Below are positions 1 to 8,983 of a stretch of 64,000 nucleotides of DNA, one piece after another (the first letter of the stretch is position 1; each line of letters opens with the position of its first letter). The position numbers were made by a program, and so were the translations under genes. The stretch spans positions 7,966-71,965 of the forward strand of contig DATDOE010000085.1 in NCBI GenBank assembly GCA_035293405.1, read 5' to 3'. The notes below the pieces were generated by a model, which did no database searches, was not told where the DNA came from, and saw only the letters and a program-made list of their open reading frames with translations. The DNA is from Gp6-AA40 sp035293405. GTDB taxonomy: Bacteria; Acidobacteriota; Vicinamibacteria; Vicinamibacterales; UBA2999.

Positions 1-127
1 GGCGGATGGCCGCGGAGCCGCCCGACACGAGCAGCACGAACAGGAAGAGGGCGCTGATGGTCGTGGAAAGAATGGAAGCCCGGCGCTGAAGCCGATGGTA
101 CCTGGTGGCCTTGTCTTCGTTCGCCAC
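1..127 (-). CDS. Probable M48-family (Ste24-like) metalloprotease, N-terminal fragment
   Basis: Only the first 42 codons lie in the window; the gene runs off the left edge. The reading frame opens at a GTG (125-127) that directly follows the TAA stop of the upstream lipoprotein gene, so the two are probably translationally coupled. The peptide starts with a charged stretch (ANEDKATRYHRLQRR) followed by a hydrophobic segment rich in Leu, Phe and Val, consistent with a first transmembrane helix. This opening resembles acidobacterial M48 membrane peptidases from memory, but the HExxH catalytic motif would lie outside the window, so the family call is tentative. The frame and the membrane segment are directly visible. 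Confidence 0.5.
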   Translation of the reverse strand, partial: MANEDKATRYHRLQRRASILSTTISALFLFVLLVSGGSAAIR

Positions 128-994
128 TTACCCGCCTGAGGAGTCTCGGCCGCGGCGGCCACGGCCGAAGCCACGCGCGACGCCGTCAGGTGTGCCGACC
201 CGAACACCGCCATTGGTCGTCTGCACGACGATCCTCGGACCGCCCTTGTTGATGCGGCCGGCGACGCGCCGCATCGTACGCTCGCTGGCGGTCAGCGGAA
301 ATCCGTCCTGGACAAAGACGCCGCCATTGATCGCGCCTGCTTCGAGCTCCCCGTTCACGTCCGGGGCGAGGGCCAGCGTCACGGGGCCATTGACAGTGAC
401 GACCTTTGAATCCCCGGTCACGGCCGTGAGCTCCATCTGGATGCCCCCGTTCACGGTGGTCGCATCCATGGACCCGGATATCCCTTTCCCGACGAGCGGG
501 CCGTTGGTCGACGCCACCGCGAAGCGCCCCTGCACGTTCTCGAGGCGCACCGCCCCGTTCTCGGTCCTCAGCGAGACATTCAGGCCAGGCGGCAGGCCGA
601 CCTGATACGCAATGCTCACCTGATTGCGGCTGCGCAGTCCCCCGGGCCCACTATCCGGGTCGGTCTTCAGCTCGATCTTCACGTGATCGGCCGCCACCTC
701 CTCGATCATCTGCGCCTTCGCGAGGAGCTCCTGCGCGGCCTCGTCGCTGCTGGCCCTGACCTCGCGTCGAGCGACGACCTCGACCTGAGTGCCGCTCGAG
801 GGAAACGCTTCGATCACGCCGTTGATGTTCAGGATCTCAAGACGGCCGCCTGGTGGCAGGCTGTAGGTGCGCTTCCACTCGTCACCCGCCTTCCCATGGG
901 CCATGTCGACCGAGAGGCCGTGCTCGCCGACCTTGACGTCACAGGCGCCCAGCAGGAGCGCGAGACAGAGGACTCCGGCGAGACGAATGTGCAT
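128..994 (-). CDS. DUF4097-like lipoprotein with beta-strand repeats
   Basis: A 288-residue exported protein. It starts with a lipoprotein signal: a short charged N-terminus, a hydrophobic core and the lipobox LLGAC, with Cys at about residue 18, so it is probably lipid-anchored. The rest is made of repeated beta-strand turns (SLRTENGAVRLENVQGRFAV, then TTVNGGI, VTVNGPV, GAINGGV, TTNGGV), the pattern of the DUF4097 putative adhesin family, often described as a beta-helix. ATG at 994 was chosen over the GTG at 1003 because it gives a standard signal peptide. The gene sits 74 bp after smc and runs straight into the protease gene below it. Function is unknown; surface attachment or envelope-stress roles have been suggested for the family. 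The C-terminus is Arg/Gly-rich. Confidence 0.8.
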   Translation of the reverse strand: MHIRLAGVLCLALLLGACDVKVGEHGLSVDMAHGKAGDEWKRTYSLPPGGRLEILNINGVIEAFPSSGTQVEVVARREVRASSDEAAQELLAKAQMIEEVAADHVKIELKTDPDSGPGGLRSRNQVSIAYQVGLPPGLNVSLRTENGAVRLENVQGRFAVASTNGPLVGKGISGSMDATTVNGGIQMELTAVTGDSKVVTVNGPVTLALAPDVNGELEAGAINGGVFVQDGFPLTASERTMRRVAGRINKGGPRIVVQTTNGGVRVGTPDGVARGFGRGRRGRDSSGG

Positions 995-1007
995 GCCTGT
1001 CACTACG

Positions 1008-1066
1008 TTCGGGTCGTTCGGGTCGTTCGCATCGTTCCGGACAGACCCTCCGAACGCCTCGAACGA
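1008..1066. repeat. Stuttered repeat with self-complementary arms between smc and the lipoprotein gene
   Basis: The spacer repeats a word of about 9-10 bases (GTTCGGGTC, GTTCGGGTC, GTTCGCATC, GTTCCGG) and is followed by partly complementary words (CCGAACGCC, TCGAACGATC). It can fold into an imperfect hairpin. It belongs to the class of stuttered hairpin spacers found throughout this window. Confidence 0.7.
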
Positions 1067-1068
1067 TC

Positions 1069-4000
1069 TTAGTTCAGCTGGACCGATATCAGCTTCGATA
1101 CGCCCGGCTCCTCCATCGTCACACCGTAGAGTCGGTTCGCAATCTCCATGGTCTGCCGATTGTGGGTGATGAGGATGAACTGGGTCCGATCGAGCATCCC
1201 GCGAAGCATCTCGACGAACCGGTGCACGTTGGCGTCGTCGAGCGGCGCGTCGATCTCGTCGAGCAGACAGAAGGGGCTCGGCTTGTATTTGAAGATGGCG
1301 AACATGAGCGCGATCGCTGTGAGCGCCTTCTCACCGCCCGACAGGAGCTGCACGCTCTGGAGCCGTTTGCCGGGAGGTGACGCGACGATATCGATGCCGC
1401 TTTCCAGCGGGTCGTTTTCATCCAGCAGCGACAGGCCGGCACGCCCGCCGCCGAAGAGCGTGCTGAAGGTGACCTGGAAGTTGGCCTGGATGGCCACGAA
1501 TGCCTCGGTGAAGCGCGCCTTCGTCGTCTCGTCGATGCGCGCGATGGCTTGCGACGTCTGCGCGATCGAATCGACGAGATCGCGCCGCTGTGTCGTGAGG
1601 AAGACATGGCGCTGTTCGAGCTCGTCGAACTGTTCGATCGCCATCATGTTCACCGGACCGAGACGATCGATCTTCGCCTTCAGTCTCGTGATCGCTTCTT
1701 CAGCGGTCATCGATGCGGGGGGCGCCTCGGGCAGCGCCACGACGGCGGCGGCTTCGTCGACACTCGCCGCAGCCATGGCGTCGTCATCCGCGTCCGGATC
1801 CGGCTCGTCGGCCGCGATCGCCGCGGCATCCGGCGTCGTCTCGCCGGCCAGCTCCATCTGTTCGACTTCGGCGAGCACCTCGTCCAACGACGTCTGCACG
1901 GCATCGATACAGGTCTGCGCCAGATGGCCCAAATCGCTTTCCGCCGTGGCTCTGGCGACCTCGAGCTCGGTGGCTTCACCGCGGACGGCCTCGAGCGCGC
2001 CTCGCGCCTGACGGATCACGGCGTCCTGCGCCTCAACGGCTGCGCGCAACACCGCCGCAGCCTCGTCCGCTTCGCGCAACCGATCGCGCAGCGTGGCCAG
2101 AACCCGCACGTCCTCATCGAGCGCGCGCAGGCTCTCTTCGACCGAGCGCAGCAGCGACGCGCGACGGGCATGCGTCTGCTCGAGCTCGGTGGTGCGGGCC
2201 ACGATGCGGTGCTCCAACTCGCGGGCCGACTCTTCCAGCCTCATGACCTCGGCGCCAAGCGCCGATGCGCGCTCGACGAGCGCGGCATGAGACGCCCGGG
2301 CTTCGGCGGCCTGGGCGCCAAGCACACCAGCCGCATCACGAGCCTCGGCCAGGCGACGCTGCGCCACACCGAGTTGCTCTTCGGCCAGGCGCTGCTCCGC
2401 TTCGAGTCTGACAATCGATGCATCAGCCTCCGAGCGGCGCGCGTCGAGAGCGGTGCGCTCCTCTTCGGCGGTCCGTCGTTCGAGCGTGATGACCTCGGCC
2501 TTGCGGCTGAGACGAGTGGTCTCTTCCTCCGTTCGAGCGCGTTGGGCCTCGTGCGCCACGATGCCCTTTTCCTGGAGGTGCTCCTCGGCCTGCAACGCGA
2601 CGATCGCGCTCGTCGCTTGAGCCATCGTCAGCTCGAGCTGCGCGACACCCGCCGCAAGACGCGACAGTGTCTCGCGCTCGGCGGCCACGCGCTCGCGGAG
2701 TTCCTTGATTTCGCGCTTGGTCGCCAGGATGCCCCGTGACTCCACTTTGGCGCCACCCGCCACGAGATGGGGTCCGCGGAGGACGTCGCCGTCGAGCGTC
2801 GCGATCGGAGCCGAGGTCTGCCGTGAGAATGCCACCGCCTGCTCGAACGTGTCGGCGACGTAGGCCTCGGGCAGCACTTTCTGAATGGTGATGGCGTGCG
2901 GTCCCTGCACGCGAAGGACGTCTGCCACCGGCACGATACCCGGGACGCGCAGCAGCTCACGCGGGTGATAGCCGTTCGAACCGGGATCCACGACGACGAA
3001 GCCGCAGCGCCCTGCGTCCTGCTCTCGCACGAGCGACAATCCCGCCGCGGCCTGATCGTGCCGCTCGACGATGACGTGCTGGAGCAGGTCGCCGAGACAG
3101 GCCTCCACCGCGCGTTCGTAGCGTCCGTCCACTTCGAGATAGTCGGCAACGGCACCCTGCTGCCCGACGTGTCCGTTCGCCTGCACGAGAACCATGCGCG
3201 CCGCGTCGCCGAAATCGGCTCGTGTCGTGGCGAGCTCTTCGAGAGACGCCAGACGTCCTTCGACACTGGCCAGCTCCTGCTCGCGCGTGCGCAGCTCGCG
3301 GGCGCGCTCCTCGTATTCGCCGCGGGCGGTCGTGAGCTCCGACTTCCGCGCCGCGTGCGCCAGCCTCACAGTATCGAGTGCGTCCTGCGCACGGGCGAGC
3401 GCCTCCGTGGCCGCCACGCGCTCGGCGGCGATCTTGTCGGACTCGCGGCGAAGGTCGTCCTGCTCGATATCCAGCTTGCCCAGCGTCTCGCCGACACGCT
3501 CGGACTGTGCGGTGGTGTGCTCGACCACATGCCGGACGGCGATGACCGAGTTCAAGGACCTGAAGAGATCCGCGCGCGCGCCCTCGACCTGTGTCTCGAG
3601 CCCTTCAATCTGCTGCTGCGCCTGTGCCAGCTCGCTGTTCACTGCGGCCATCACGCCGGCCGCTTCGTCACGCGCGCGCTCGGCATCTGCCTGCGCATCG
3701 CGGCGCGACTCCATCGCCACCCGCGCCGGCTCCCGACGCGCCTCGAGATCGCCGATCTCGAGCTCGATTTCCGTCCCACGCGCGCCCAGGGTCTCCGCTT
3801 GATGGCGGCCGAATTCCTGCTGTTGCTGCCGGAGAGTGATGTCCAGCTCGCGTGCGTGGGCATCCTCGCGGATGGCCGATGCCTGGTTGTCCGCCTCCGT
3901 CTGCTCGATCCGCAGTCGTCCGAGATCGGCCTCGACTTCGGCAACGCGTGCGGCCGCGACGACCTCGCGCTCACGCGCGACCGCAAGCCGCGTCCGCGCG

Positions 4001-4881
4001 CCCTCGATGTGGCTGGCCAGCTCGCGATACCGTCGGGCGAAGAGCACTTTCTCCCAGCGGCGGAACTCGTCACGCAGCCGCTTGTACCGGCGGGCCTTGG
4101 CCGCCTGACGCTTGAGCGTGCCGCGCTGCTTCTCGACCTCGAAGACGATGTCGTCGATGCGAACCAGGTTCTGCTGCGCCGCTTCGAGCTTCAGCTCGGC
4201 GGCCCGCCGCCGCGATCGGTACTTGGTGATGCCCGCGGCTTCTTCGATCAGCTGCCGCCGGTCAGCCGGCCGCGAGCTGAGAATCATGCCGATCTTTCCC
4301 TGCTCGATGATCGCGTAGGCCTTGGCACCAAGGCCGGTGTCCATCAGCAGTTCGTGGACGTCGCGCAGGCGGCACACTTCCCCGTCAATCAGATACTCGC
4401 TCTCGCCGGATCGGTACAGACGACGCGTGACCTCGACATCGCGAGTGAACGCCTCTGTCAGCTCGTCGAGATCCGAGTGTCCATGACCGCTGCCGTTGGC
4501 GCCTGCCTCGGCAGCGTGACCGTTGCCGTTGCCGTGACCGTTGCCGTTCGGTGGATGGAACTCTTTGAGCGACTCGATCTCTCCAGCCGGCGTGACCTGC
4601 GGCGCCAGTGGGGGCATCGGCAGGCCGGCCAGCCGCAGGCGGACCTCCGCCGCGCCGCCTGGTTTGCGGGCGTCGCTGCCGTTGAAGATCACGTCTTCCA
4701 TCTTTTCGCCACGAAGGCTCTTGGCGCTCTGCTCGCCCAAGACCCACGTGATGGCGTCGGCGACGTTGCTTTTCCCGCAGCCGTTCGGCCCGACGATGGC
4801 GGTGACGCCTTGATCGAAGGCCAATTCCGATCGGTCAGAGAAGGACTTGAACCCGGATATCTCGAGACGTTCGAGGCGCAT
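1069..4881 (-). CDS. smc: Chromosome segregation protein SMC
   Basis: The 1270-residue SMC ATPase organises and segregates the chromosome with ScpA and ScpB. The N-terminal head carries Walker A GPNGCGKS (residues 31-38). Long coiled coils flank a hinge at roughly residues 570-700. The C-terminal head has the ABC signature LLSGGEKALTAIAL and Walker B FCLLDEIDAPLDDAN. SMC proteins are usually about 1150-1200 residues. The extra length comes from two low-complexity inserts: a Gly/Asn/His-rich loop in the N-terminal head (about residues 88-145), just before the conserved VTRRLYRSGESEY, and an acidic/Ala-rich stretch ahead of the conserved LGPVNMMAIEQF. Both can be read directly. No scpA or scpB is nearby; the following gene encodes an unrelated lipoprotein. 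Confidence 0.97.
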   Translation of the reverse strand: MRLERLEISGFKSFSDRSELAFDQGVTAIVGPNGCGKSNVADAITWVLGEQSAKSLRGEKMEDVIFNGSDARKPGGAAEVRLRLAGLPMPPLAPQVTPAGEIESLKEFHPPNGNGHGNGNGHAAEAGANGSGHGHSDLDELTEAFTRDVEVTRRLYRSGESEYLIDGEVCRLRDVHELLMDTGLGAKAYAIIEQGKIGMILSSRPADRRQLIEEAAGITKYRSRRRAAELKLEAAQQNLVRIDDIVFEVEKQRGTLKRQAAKARRYKRLRDEFRRWEKVLFARRYRELASHIEGARTRLAVAREREVVAAARVAEVEADLGRLRIEQTEADNQASAIREDAHARELDITLRQQQQEFGRHQAETLGARGTEIELEIGDLEARREPARVAMESRRDAQADAERARDEAAGVMAAVNSELAQAQQQIEGLETQVEGARADLFRSLNSVIAVRHVVEHTTAQSERVGETLGKLDIEQDDLRRESDKIAAERVAATEALARAQDALDTVRLAHAARKSELTTARGEYEERARELRTREQELASVEGRLASLEELATTRADFGDAARMVLVQANGHVGQQGAVADYLEVDGRYERAVEACLGDLLQHVIVERHDQAAAGLSLVREQDAGRCGFVVVDPGSNGYHPRELLRVPGIVPVADVLRVQGPHAITIQKVLPEAYVADTFEQAVAFSRQTSAPIATLDGDVLRGPHLVAGGAKVESRGILATKREIKELRERVAAERETLSRLAAGVAQLELTMAQATSAIVALQAEEHLQEKGIVAHEAQRARTEEETTRLSRKAEVITLERRTAEEERTALDARRSEADASIVRLEAEQRLAEEQLGVAQRRLAEARDAAGVLGAQAAEARASHAALVERASALGAEVMRLEESARELEHRIVARTTELEQTHARRASLLRSVEESLRALDEDVRVLATLRDRLREADEAAAVLRAAVEAQDAVIRQARGALEAVRGEATELEVARATAESDLGHLAQTCIDAVQTSLDEVLAEVEQMELAGETTPDAAAIAADEPDPDADDDAMAAASVDEAAAVVALPEAPPASMTAEEAITRLKAKIDRLGPVNMMAIEQFDELEQRHVFLTTQRRDLVDSIAQTSQAIARIDETTKARFTEAFVAIQANFQVTFSTLFGGGRAGLSLLDENDPLESGIDIVASPPGKRLQSVQLLSGGEKALTAIALMFAIFKYKPSPFCLLDEIDAPLDDANVHRFVEMLRGMLDRTQFILITHNRQTMEIANRLYGVTMEEPGVSKLISVQLN

Positions 4882-5053
4882 TGCGATCCCCTGTTGCCGT
4901 GCGAATTGACGCGCCAGCCCGACCGGCGCGTAGAGCTTGGAGGTGGGCGGCTCGTTAGCCGTGTAAAACGGGGCTCAGTCTAACAAGGCCTAGCCCTTGT
5001 GGCAAGGTCAAAGTCCTACCACAACATTTTGGGCCAGGCACCAAACGGAGGGG
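4882..5053. other. Spacer upstream of smc
   Basis: These 172 bases separate the protease stop from the smc start. They should carry the smc promoter. A TTGACC on the minus strand is a possible -35 box, but no convincing -10 box lies at the right distance. I see no gene in it. Confidence 0.4.
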
Positions 5054-6679
5054 CTACTTCGCCGCCCTCCGGCCCGGGGCCTGGCGGCTCGAGTCGAGCA
5101 ACTGCTGAGCGTCGGGAAACAGCCCGAGGGCGAACTGGAGTTGGGGGTCGCGTTTGGCGAGGTTCTGATAGGCGACGGCGACGCCGAACAGGTCCACGTC
5201 GATCTCGCGACGGATCATGGCCTTGATGAACTCGATGTCCTTCTGCCACGCGGCCTCATCGAACACGATCGGGGTCGTGCGTACGAGCTGCTTGAGCTCG
5301 GCCAGCATCGCGTCGGTGATCTCGAAATCGCGATTGAGCTCACGCGGCTGCCTGGACGCCCGCGAGATCCGCGTGTCACCCGTGCGCGAAAACTGCTGCG
5401 CGTAGGTGTCGAACAGGTTCCTCGCGGCAATCGAGCGGCCGAAGCGTGTGGGATTGAAACCATCGACCGGACCGTCGAACCGGCGATCGGGCTCGATGCC
5501 GCCACCCGCGTACACCTTGCGTCCCGCATCGGTGTATTTCAGATCTTCGGGCTTGTGGACCTTGTTCGCATCCTGGTCCCGATACGTGTAGGTGAGGTAC
5601 TCGTCGAAGCTGCCATCCCAGGGCCGTTGAATGAGACGGCCGCTCGGCGTGTAGTACCGCGCGGTCGTGATCGCCGCGCCCGCGCCTTGTGACAGGCGAT
5701 ACACCGATTGCACGAGCGCTTTGCCGAATGTGGTTTCGCCAACGATGAGCGAGCGATCGTGATCCTGGAGTGCACCTGACACGATCTCTGACGCGCTCGC
5801 GCTGCTGCGATTGACCAGCGTCACCATTGGCACGCCGAGATAGTCGCTCGACTCGGTGGCGCGATAGTCCTGATCTGAATTCGGCACGCGTCCGCGGGTA
5901 TAGACGATCAGATCACCCTTCGGCAGGAAGCGGTTCGACACGCGAATCGCCTGATCGAGCGCGCCGCCGGGATTGGCGCGCAGATCGAAGACCAGCCGCT
6001 TCATTCCCTTCTGGGTCAGCTCGCGAAGCGCACGGCCAAGCTCCTGGTCGGTGTTCTCGCCGAAATCCTGCAGCTTGATGTAGCCCGTGCTGGTGTCCAG
6101 CATGACGGCCGCCGGGACGGTCGGGATGTGGACTTCGTCGCGCGCGACCGCGAGCTCGATGAGTCCCTCGTACGCCGCCCGCTTCAGGGAGATGTTGACC
6201 GACGTGCCCTTCGGACCGCGCAGCTTGCGCACCGCCTGCTCGCTCGTCCAGCCCTTCGTGTCTTCGCCTTCAATCTTGGCAATGATGTCCCCGCGGCGCA
6301 GTCCCTTCTGGTAGGCAGGGGAGCCTTCGAAGACGTTGAAGACGGTCACGTCGCCATCGACGACGTTGATGGAGATGCCCAGGCCGTAATACCGCCCCTC
6401 CTGCCGCTCGCGCATCTGCGCGAAGCTGCGAGGGTCCATGAAGCTCGAATGCGGGTCGAGCGTCTGCAGCATGCCCGTGATCGCGCTGTACACCAGGCGG
6501 TCGGGTTGGAATTCCCCGACATAATTGGCCTCGACGGCGTTCAGAGCGGCGGTAAACACCTTGTACTGCTCTGGAACCTGGTTCTGAGCGACGAGAGCGT
6601 CCCGTCCGAACAGGCCGCCGACCAGGGCGCAGACAGCAATTGCGAAGACCGCCGCGGACAACGAGCGATAGTTCCGCAT
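5054..6679 (-). CDS. S41-family C-terminal processing protease (CtpA/Prc-like)
   Basis: This 541-residue exported serine protease cleaves envelope proteins near their C-termini. The N-terminus is a signal or anchor sequence (hydrophobic residues about 8-24). A PDZ domain (about 98-165, with the GLGI carboxylate-binding loop and EGSPAYQKGLRRGD) precedes the S41 core. The nucleophile block SASASEIVSGAL (about 293-304) and the lysine in ETTFGKALVQ (Lys320) give the Ser/Lys dyad of the tail-specific protease family. A C-terminal extension of about 150 residues beyond the core is present. The gene is divergent from tatA, and the roughly 110-bp shared spacer probably holds promoters for both directions. 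Confidence 0.93.
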   Translation of the reverse strand: MRNYRSLSAAVFAIAVCALVGGLFGRDALVAQNQVPEQYKVFTAALNAVEANYVGEFQPDRLVYSAITGMLQTLDPHSSFMDPRSFAQMRERQEGRYYGLGISINVVDGDVTVFNVFEGSPAYQKGLRRGDIIAKIEGEDTKGWTSEQAVRKLRGPKGTSVNISLKRAAYEGLIELAVARDEVHIPTVPAAVMLDTSTGYIKLQDFGENTDQELGRALRELTQKGMKRLVFDLRANPGGALDQAIRVSNRFLPKGDLIVYTRGRVPNSDQDYRATESSDYLGVPMVTLVNRSSASASEIVSGALQDHDRSLIVGETTFGKALVQSVYRLSQGAGAAITTARYYTPSGRLIQRPWDGSFDEYLTYTYRDQDANKVHKPEDLKYTDAGRKVYAGGGIEPDRRFDGPVDGFNPTRFGRSIAARNLFDTYAQQFSRTGDTRISRASRQPRELNRDFEITDAMLAELKQLVRTTPIVFDEAAWQKDIEFIKAMIRREIDVDLFGVAVAYQNLAKRDPQLQFALGLFPDAQQLLDSSRQAPGRRAAK

Positions 6680-6702
6680 ATGATCGAATGTACACCCTCG
6701 CC

Positions 6703-6732
6703 TTGACCCCGTCCAGACCGGATTTCTATAAT
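6703..6732 (+). promoter_or_regulatory. Sigma70-type promoter for tatA-tatC
   Basis: TTGACC (6703-6708) and a perfect TATAAT (6727-6732) are separated by 18 bp, close to the consensus for the housekeeping sigma factor. Transcription would start near 6739, about 55 nt upstream of tatA. A GGAG ribosome-binding site lies 8 bases before the tatA ATG. Confidence 0.8.
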
Positions 6733-6793
6733 CTAATGAAGTACTTGCGGGGAAAGACCTGAATGCCGGTGGACGCCGGCTGGAGCATTAGCT

Positions 6794-7114
6794 ATGTTTG
6801 GTTCCATCGGCATGCCGGAGTTGATCATCATCTTGGTGATCGCTCTGATTATTTTCGGACCGCGGAAGCTTCCGGAGCTCGGCCGTTCACTCGGCAAGAG
6901 CCTGGGTGAGTTCAAGAAAGCCTCGAACGAGCTACGCTCGACGCTCGAGGAGGAAGTCCGGGTCGAGGAACAGAAGGAGCAGCGCGCGAAAGTCGAGGCC
7001 GAACAGACATCGGCCATTGACGCCGCGACCACCCCCGCCGCTGACTTCGACAAAGCCCCGGTGTCCGACGAGCCGCCGACCGTCAGCCGCACTAACGCCG
7101 GCAAGCCCGCCTAG
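6794..7114 (+). CDS. tatA: Twin-arginine translocase subunit TatA/TatB family
   Basis: The 106-residue protein has one N-terminal transmembrane helix (MPELIIILVIALIIFGPRKL), the conserved FGP hinge, an amphipathic helix (LPELGRSLGKSLGEFKKASNEL) and an acidic, disordered tail. It forms the pore of the Tat system, which exports folded, often cofactor-bearing proteins. It is followed 8 bp later by tatC. Only one TatA/B-type gene is visible, so this could be a minimal TatAC system with a dual-function TatA, or tatB may lie elsewhere. TatA fits better than TatB because the amphipathic region is short. Confidence 0.93.
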   Translation: MFGSIGMPELIIILVIALIIFGPRKLPELGRSLGKSLGEFKKASNELRSTLEEEVRVEEQKEQRAKVEAEQTSAIDAATTPAADFDKAPVSDEPPTVSRTNAGKPA

Positions 7115-7122
7115 GCCCCGCG

Positions 7123-7959
7123 ATGGCCCTGGTGCCGTTTCCGAACAAGGCCCGCACGCCGGCCACTGACGACGATCACGATCCCGACTGGGACGAGTTG
7201 GGGCCGGATTCCGATCGCGGCGGAAAGATGTCGTTCCTGGAGCATCTCGATGAGCTCCGGAAGCGAATCGTGTACGCCTTGATCGCGATCGTCATTGGCT
7301 TTCTGATCGCGTGCCTCTTCCTCACTCCGATCTTCAACTTCATCATGCTGCCGATGCAGGCGGCGCTCGGGAAGGGGCAAACGCTCATCTACACCGAGCC
7401 CACCGAAGCGCTGATGCTGTACCTGAAGATGGCGGTGCTCGTGGGCCTCTTGATCGCGTCACCCGGCGTCATGAGTCAGGTGTGGCTGTTTGTCGCGCCC
7501 GGCCTCTATTCGAACGAGAAGAAGCTGGCCATTCCCTTCGTGCTGATGTCGTCGTTCTTCTTTGTGACGGGAGCAGCCTTCTCGCACTACATCGTGTTTC
7601 CACTAACCTGGAAATTCTTCCAGAGCTTCGCCGGCGACTCACTCACGTTCATGCCGCGGATCGAGCCAGCCTTCGGGCTGTACGTCAAGTTGATGCTCAC
7701 CTTCGGCCTGATCTTCCAGATGCCGACACTGGTGCTCTTCCTCGCGAAGATGGGCGTGATCACGGCGAAGTTCCTGATCAAGAACATGAAGTACGCCATC
7801 CTGATCATGTTCATCGCCGGCGCCGTGCTGTCGCCCGGCACGGACCCGGTCGGCCAGGTCCTGATGGCTGGACCGATGTTCCTTCTCTATGTGATCAGCA
7901 TCGGCCTGGCGTGGGCCTTCGGAAAGAAGAAAGCGCCCGTCGTCGAAGAGACGTCGTAG
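7123..7959 (+). CDS. tatC: Sec-independent protein translocase TatC
   Basis: This 278-residue integral membrane protein recognises twin-arginine signal peptides. The cytoplasmic N-terminus is longer than usual (about 35 polar residues) and leads into the conserved SFLEHLDELRKRI motif. Six hydrophobic helices follow, with the typical FFVTGAAFSHYIVFPLTWKFF and the late segment GAVLSPGTDPVGQ. It lies 8 bp after tatA under the same promoter. A GACGCATGCGTC palindrome begins at the stop codon and separates it from the next gene. Confidence 0.96.
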   Translation: MALVPFPNKARTPATDDDHDPDWDELGPDSDRGGKMSFLEHLDELRKRIVYALIAIVIGFLIACLFLTPIFNFIMLPMQAALGKGQTLIYTEPTEALMLYLKMAVLVGLLIASPGVMSQVWLFVAPGLYSNEKKLAIPFVLMSSFFFVTGAAFSHYIVFPLTWKFFQSFAGDSLTFMPRIEPAFGLYVKLMLTFGLIFQMPTLVLFLAKMGVITAKFLIKNMKYAILIMFIAGAVLSPGTDPVGQVLMAGPMFLLYVISIGLAWAFGKKKAPVVEETS

Positions 7960-7982
7960 GGGCCGACGCATGCGTCGCCCCT
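7958..7982. repeat. Palindromic dispersed repeat (GACGCATGCGTC family), copy 1
   Basis: The near-perfect palindrome is centred on GACGCATGCGTC and flanked by AGGGG and CCCCT; one mismatch interrupts the stem. Two further copies sit at 55823 and 60790 between unrelated genes. Its position just after tatC would also allow an RNA-stability or terminator role. Confidence 0.85.
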
Positions 7983-7998
7983 GCGGCAACTGACCGAC

Positions 7999-8913
7999 GT
8001 GGCCAATCCACGCTCATCCGTCACGGAAGTCAACCGGCTGACGGCCGATCTCCACTCGACGGACTCGGTTCGCCGCGACTCTGCCGTCGCGCGGCTCCGC
8101 ATCATCGGCGGCCGGGCGTTGTCGCGCCTCGCCGACGTCATCACCTCGGACAGCCCGGCCAGTGCACGGGCCTTGGCGCTCAACGCCCTCGAAGGCGTAG
8201 ACGAGGCACGCGCGGCGGATGTGGCGCTCGCTGCGCTTGCCGATGCCGATCCAGACATCGTCGTGGCGGCGCTCGGCGTCCTGCGCGGCTGGGTCGCGAA
8301 CGAAGAGCGCACGCGCCTGCTCGAGGCGATCACCGCGATCGCCGTTGACACGACTCGCACCACGCCTGTCCGTCTCGCGGCGCTCGGCGCTCTCGCCGAC
8401 CTGCCGGACGATCTCGTGCAGCCGATCCGCGCACAGTCTCCTGCGCCGGACAGTGCCGGACCACCGCTCGGGGAACCTGCAGCCCTGCATGAGTGGATTG
8501 CCGTCCATGGGGGCACCGCGACGTTGTCCACGCTGCACGAACTGGTGACCCGGACGCGCGAGTTGGAACAGGCAGAGTCGTCCGCGCGACAGCGCGGCGA
8601 ATGGCTACGCCTGCGGGGACTGGCCCATCACGCGCTCGCGCGCCGACACAGCCTCGTGGCCTTGTATGACGTCCGGGAGACGTTGGCGGGAGCGAAGACG
8701 CCGTTGCCGCAGGAGTTCCTCTCGGCGGCGGCGGCGATTGGCGACGCCAGCTGTCTCGAGCCGCTGGCGCGCGCCTGGTCGGCCTCTCCCAAGGACCTGA
8801 CGTGGCGTCATCAGCTCGCGACCACGGCTGAAACGATTCGCCGCCGCGCGGGGCTCAACGGCCGCAGCGCGATCGTGAAACGGCTGCGCGCGAACTGGCC
8901 GGGGTTTATCTGA
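7999..8913 (+). CDS. HEAT-repeat-like protein of unknown function
   Basis: The 304-residue soluble protein has no signal peptide or membrane segment. Its N-terminal 130 residues are short alpha-helical repeats with the HEAT/PBS-lyase spacing (RDSAVARLRIIGGRALSRLADVI; ALALNALEGVDEARAADVALAAL; DIVVAALGVLRGW; VRLAALGALADLPDD). A second helical region follows. Such scaffolds usually bind other proteins, but no partner is evident. It opens with GTG and lies 39 bp after tatC, so it may be read from the tat promoter. Confidence 0.7.
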   Translation: MANPRSSVTEVNRLTADLHSTDSVRRDSAVARLRIIGGRALSRLADVITSDSPASARALALNALEGVDEARAADVALAALADADPDIVVAALGVLRGWVANEERTRLLEAITAIAVDTTRTTPVRLAALGALADLPDDLVQPIRAQSPAPDSAGPPLGEPAALHEWIAVHGGTATLSTLHELVTRTRELEQAESSARQRGEWLRLRGLAHHALARRHSLVALYDVRETLAGAKTPLPQEFLSAAAAIGDASCLEPLARAWSASPKDLTWRHQLATTAETIRRRAGLNGRSAIVKRLRANWPGFI

Positions 8914-8914
8914 A

Positions 8915-8978
8915 CCTGTAATGCAGAATTCAAAATGCAGAATGCAAACACTGTTCTTGAATTTTGAATTTTGAATTA
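8915..8978. repeat. AT-rich stuttered inverted repeat between convergent genes
   Basis: Words based on GCAGAATTCAAAA are followed by TTGAATTTTGAATTTTGAATT, giving complementary AT-rich arms. The spacer lies between convergent genes and could act as a bidirectional terminator. The 16-mer TGTAATGCAGAATTCA (8915-8930) recurs exactly at 61936-61951 inside the ribosomal operon. Confidence 0.75.
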
Positions 8979-8983
8979 CGCAG

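Noticed and set aside
2896..4983. 695-residue plus-strand open frame antisense to smc
   Set aside because: It is a shadow of the SMC frame in GC-rich DNA, with an Arg/Leu/His-rich composition and no recognisable domain; smc itself has intact motifs.
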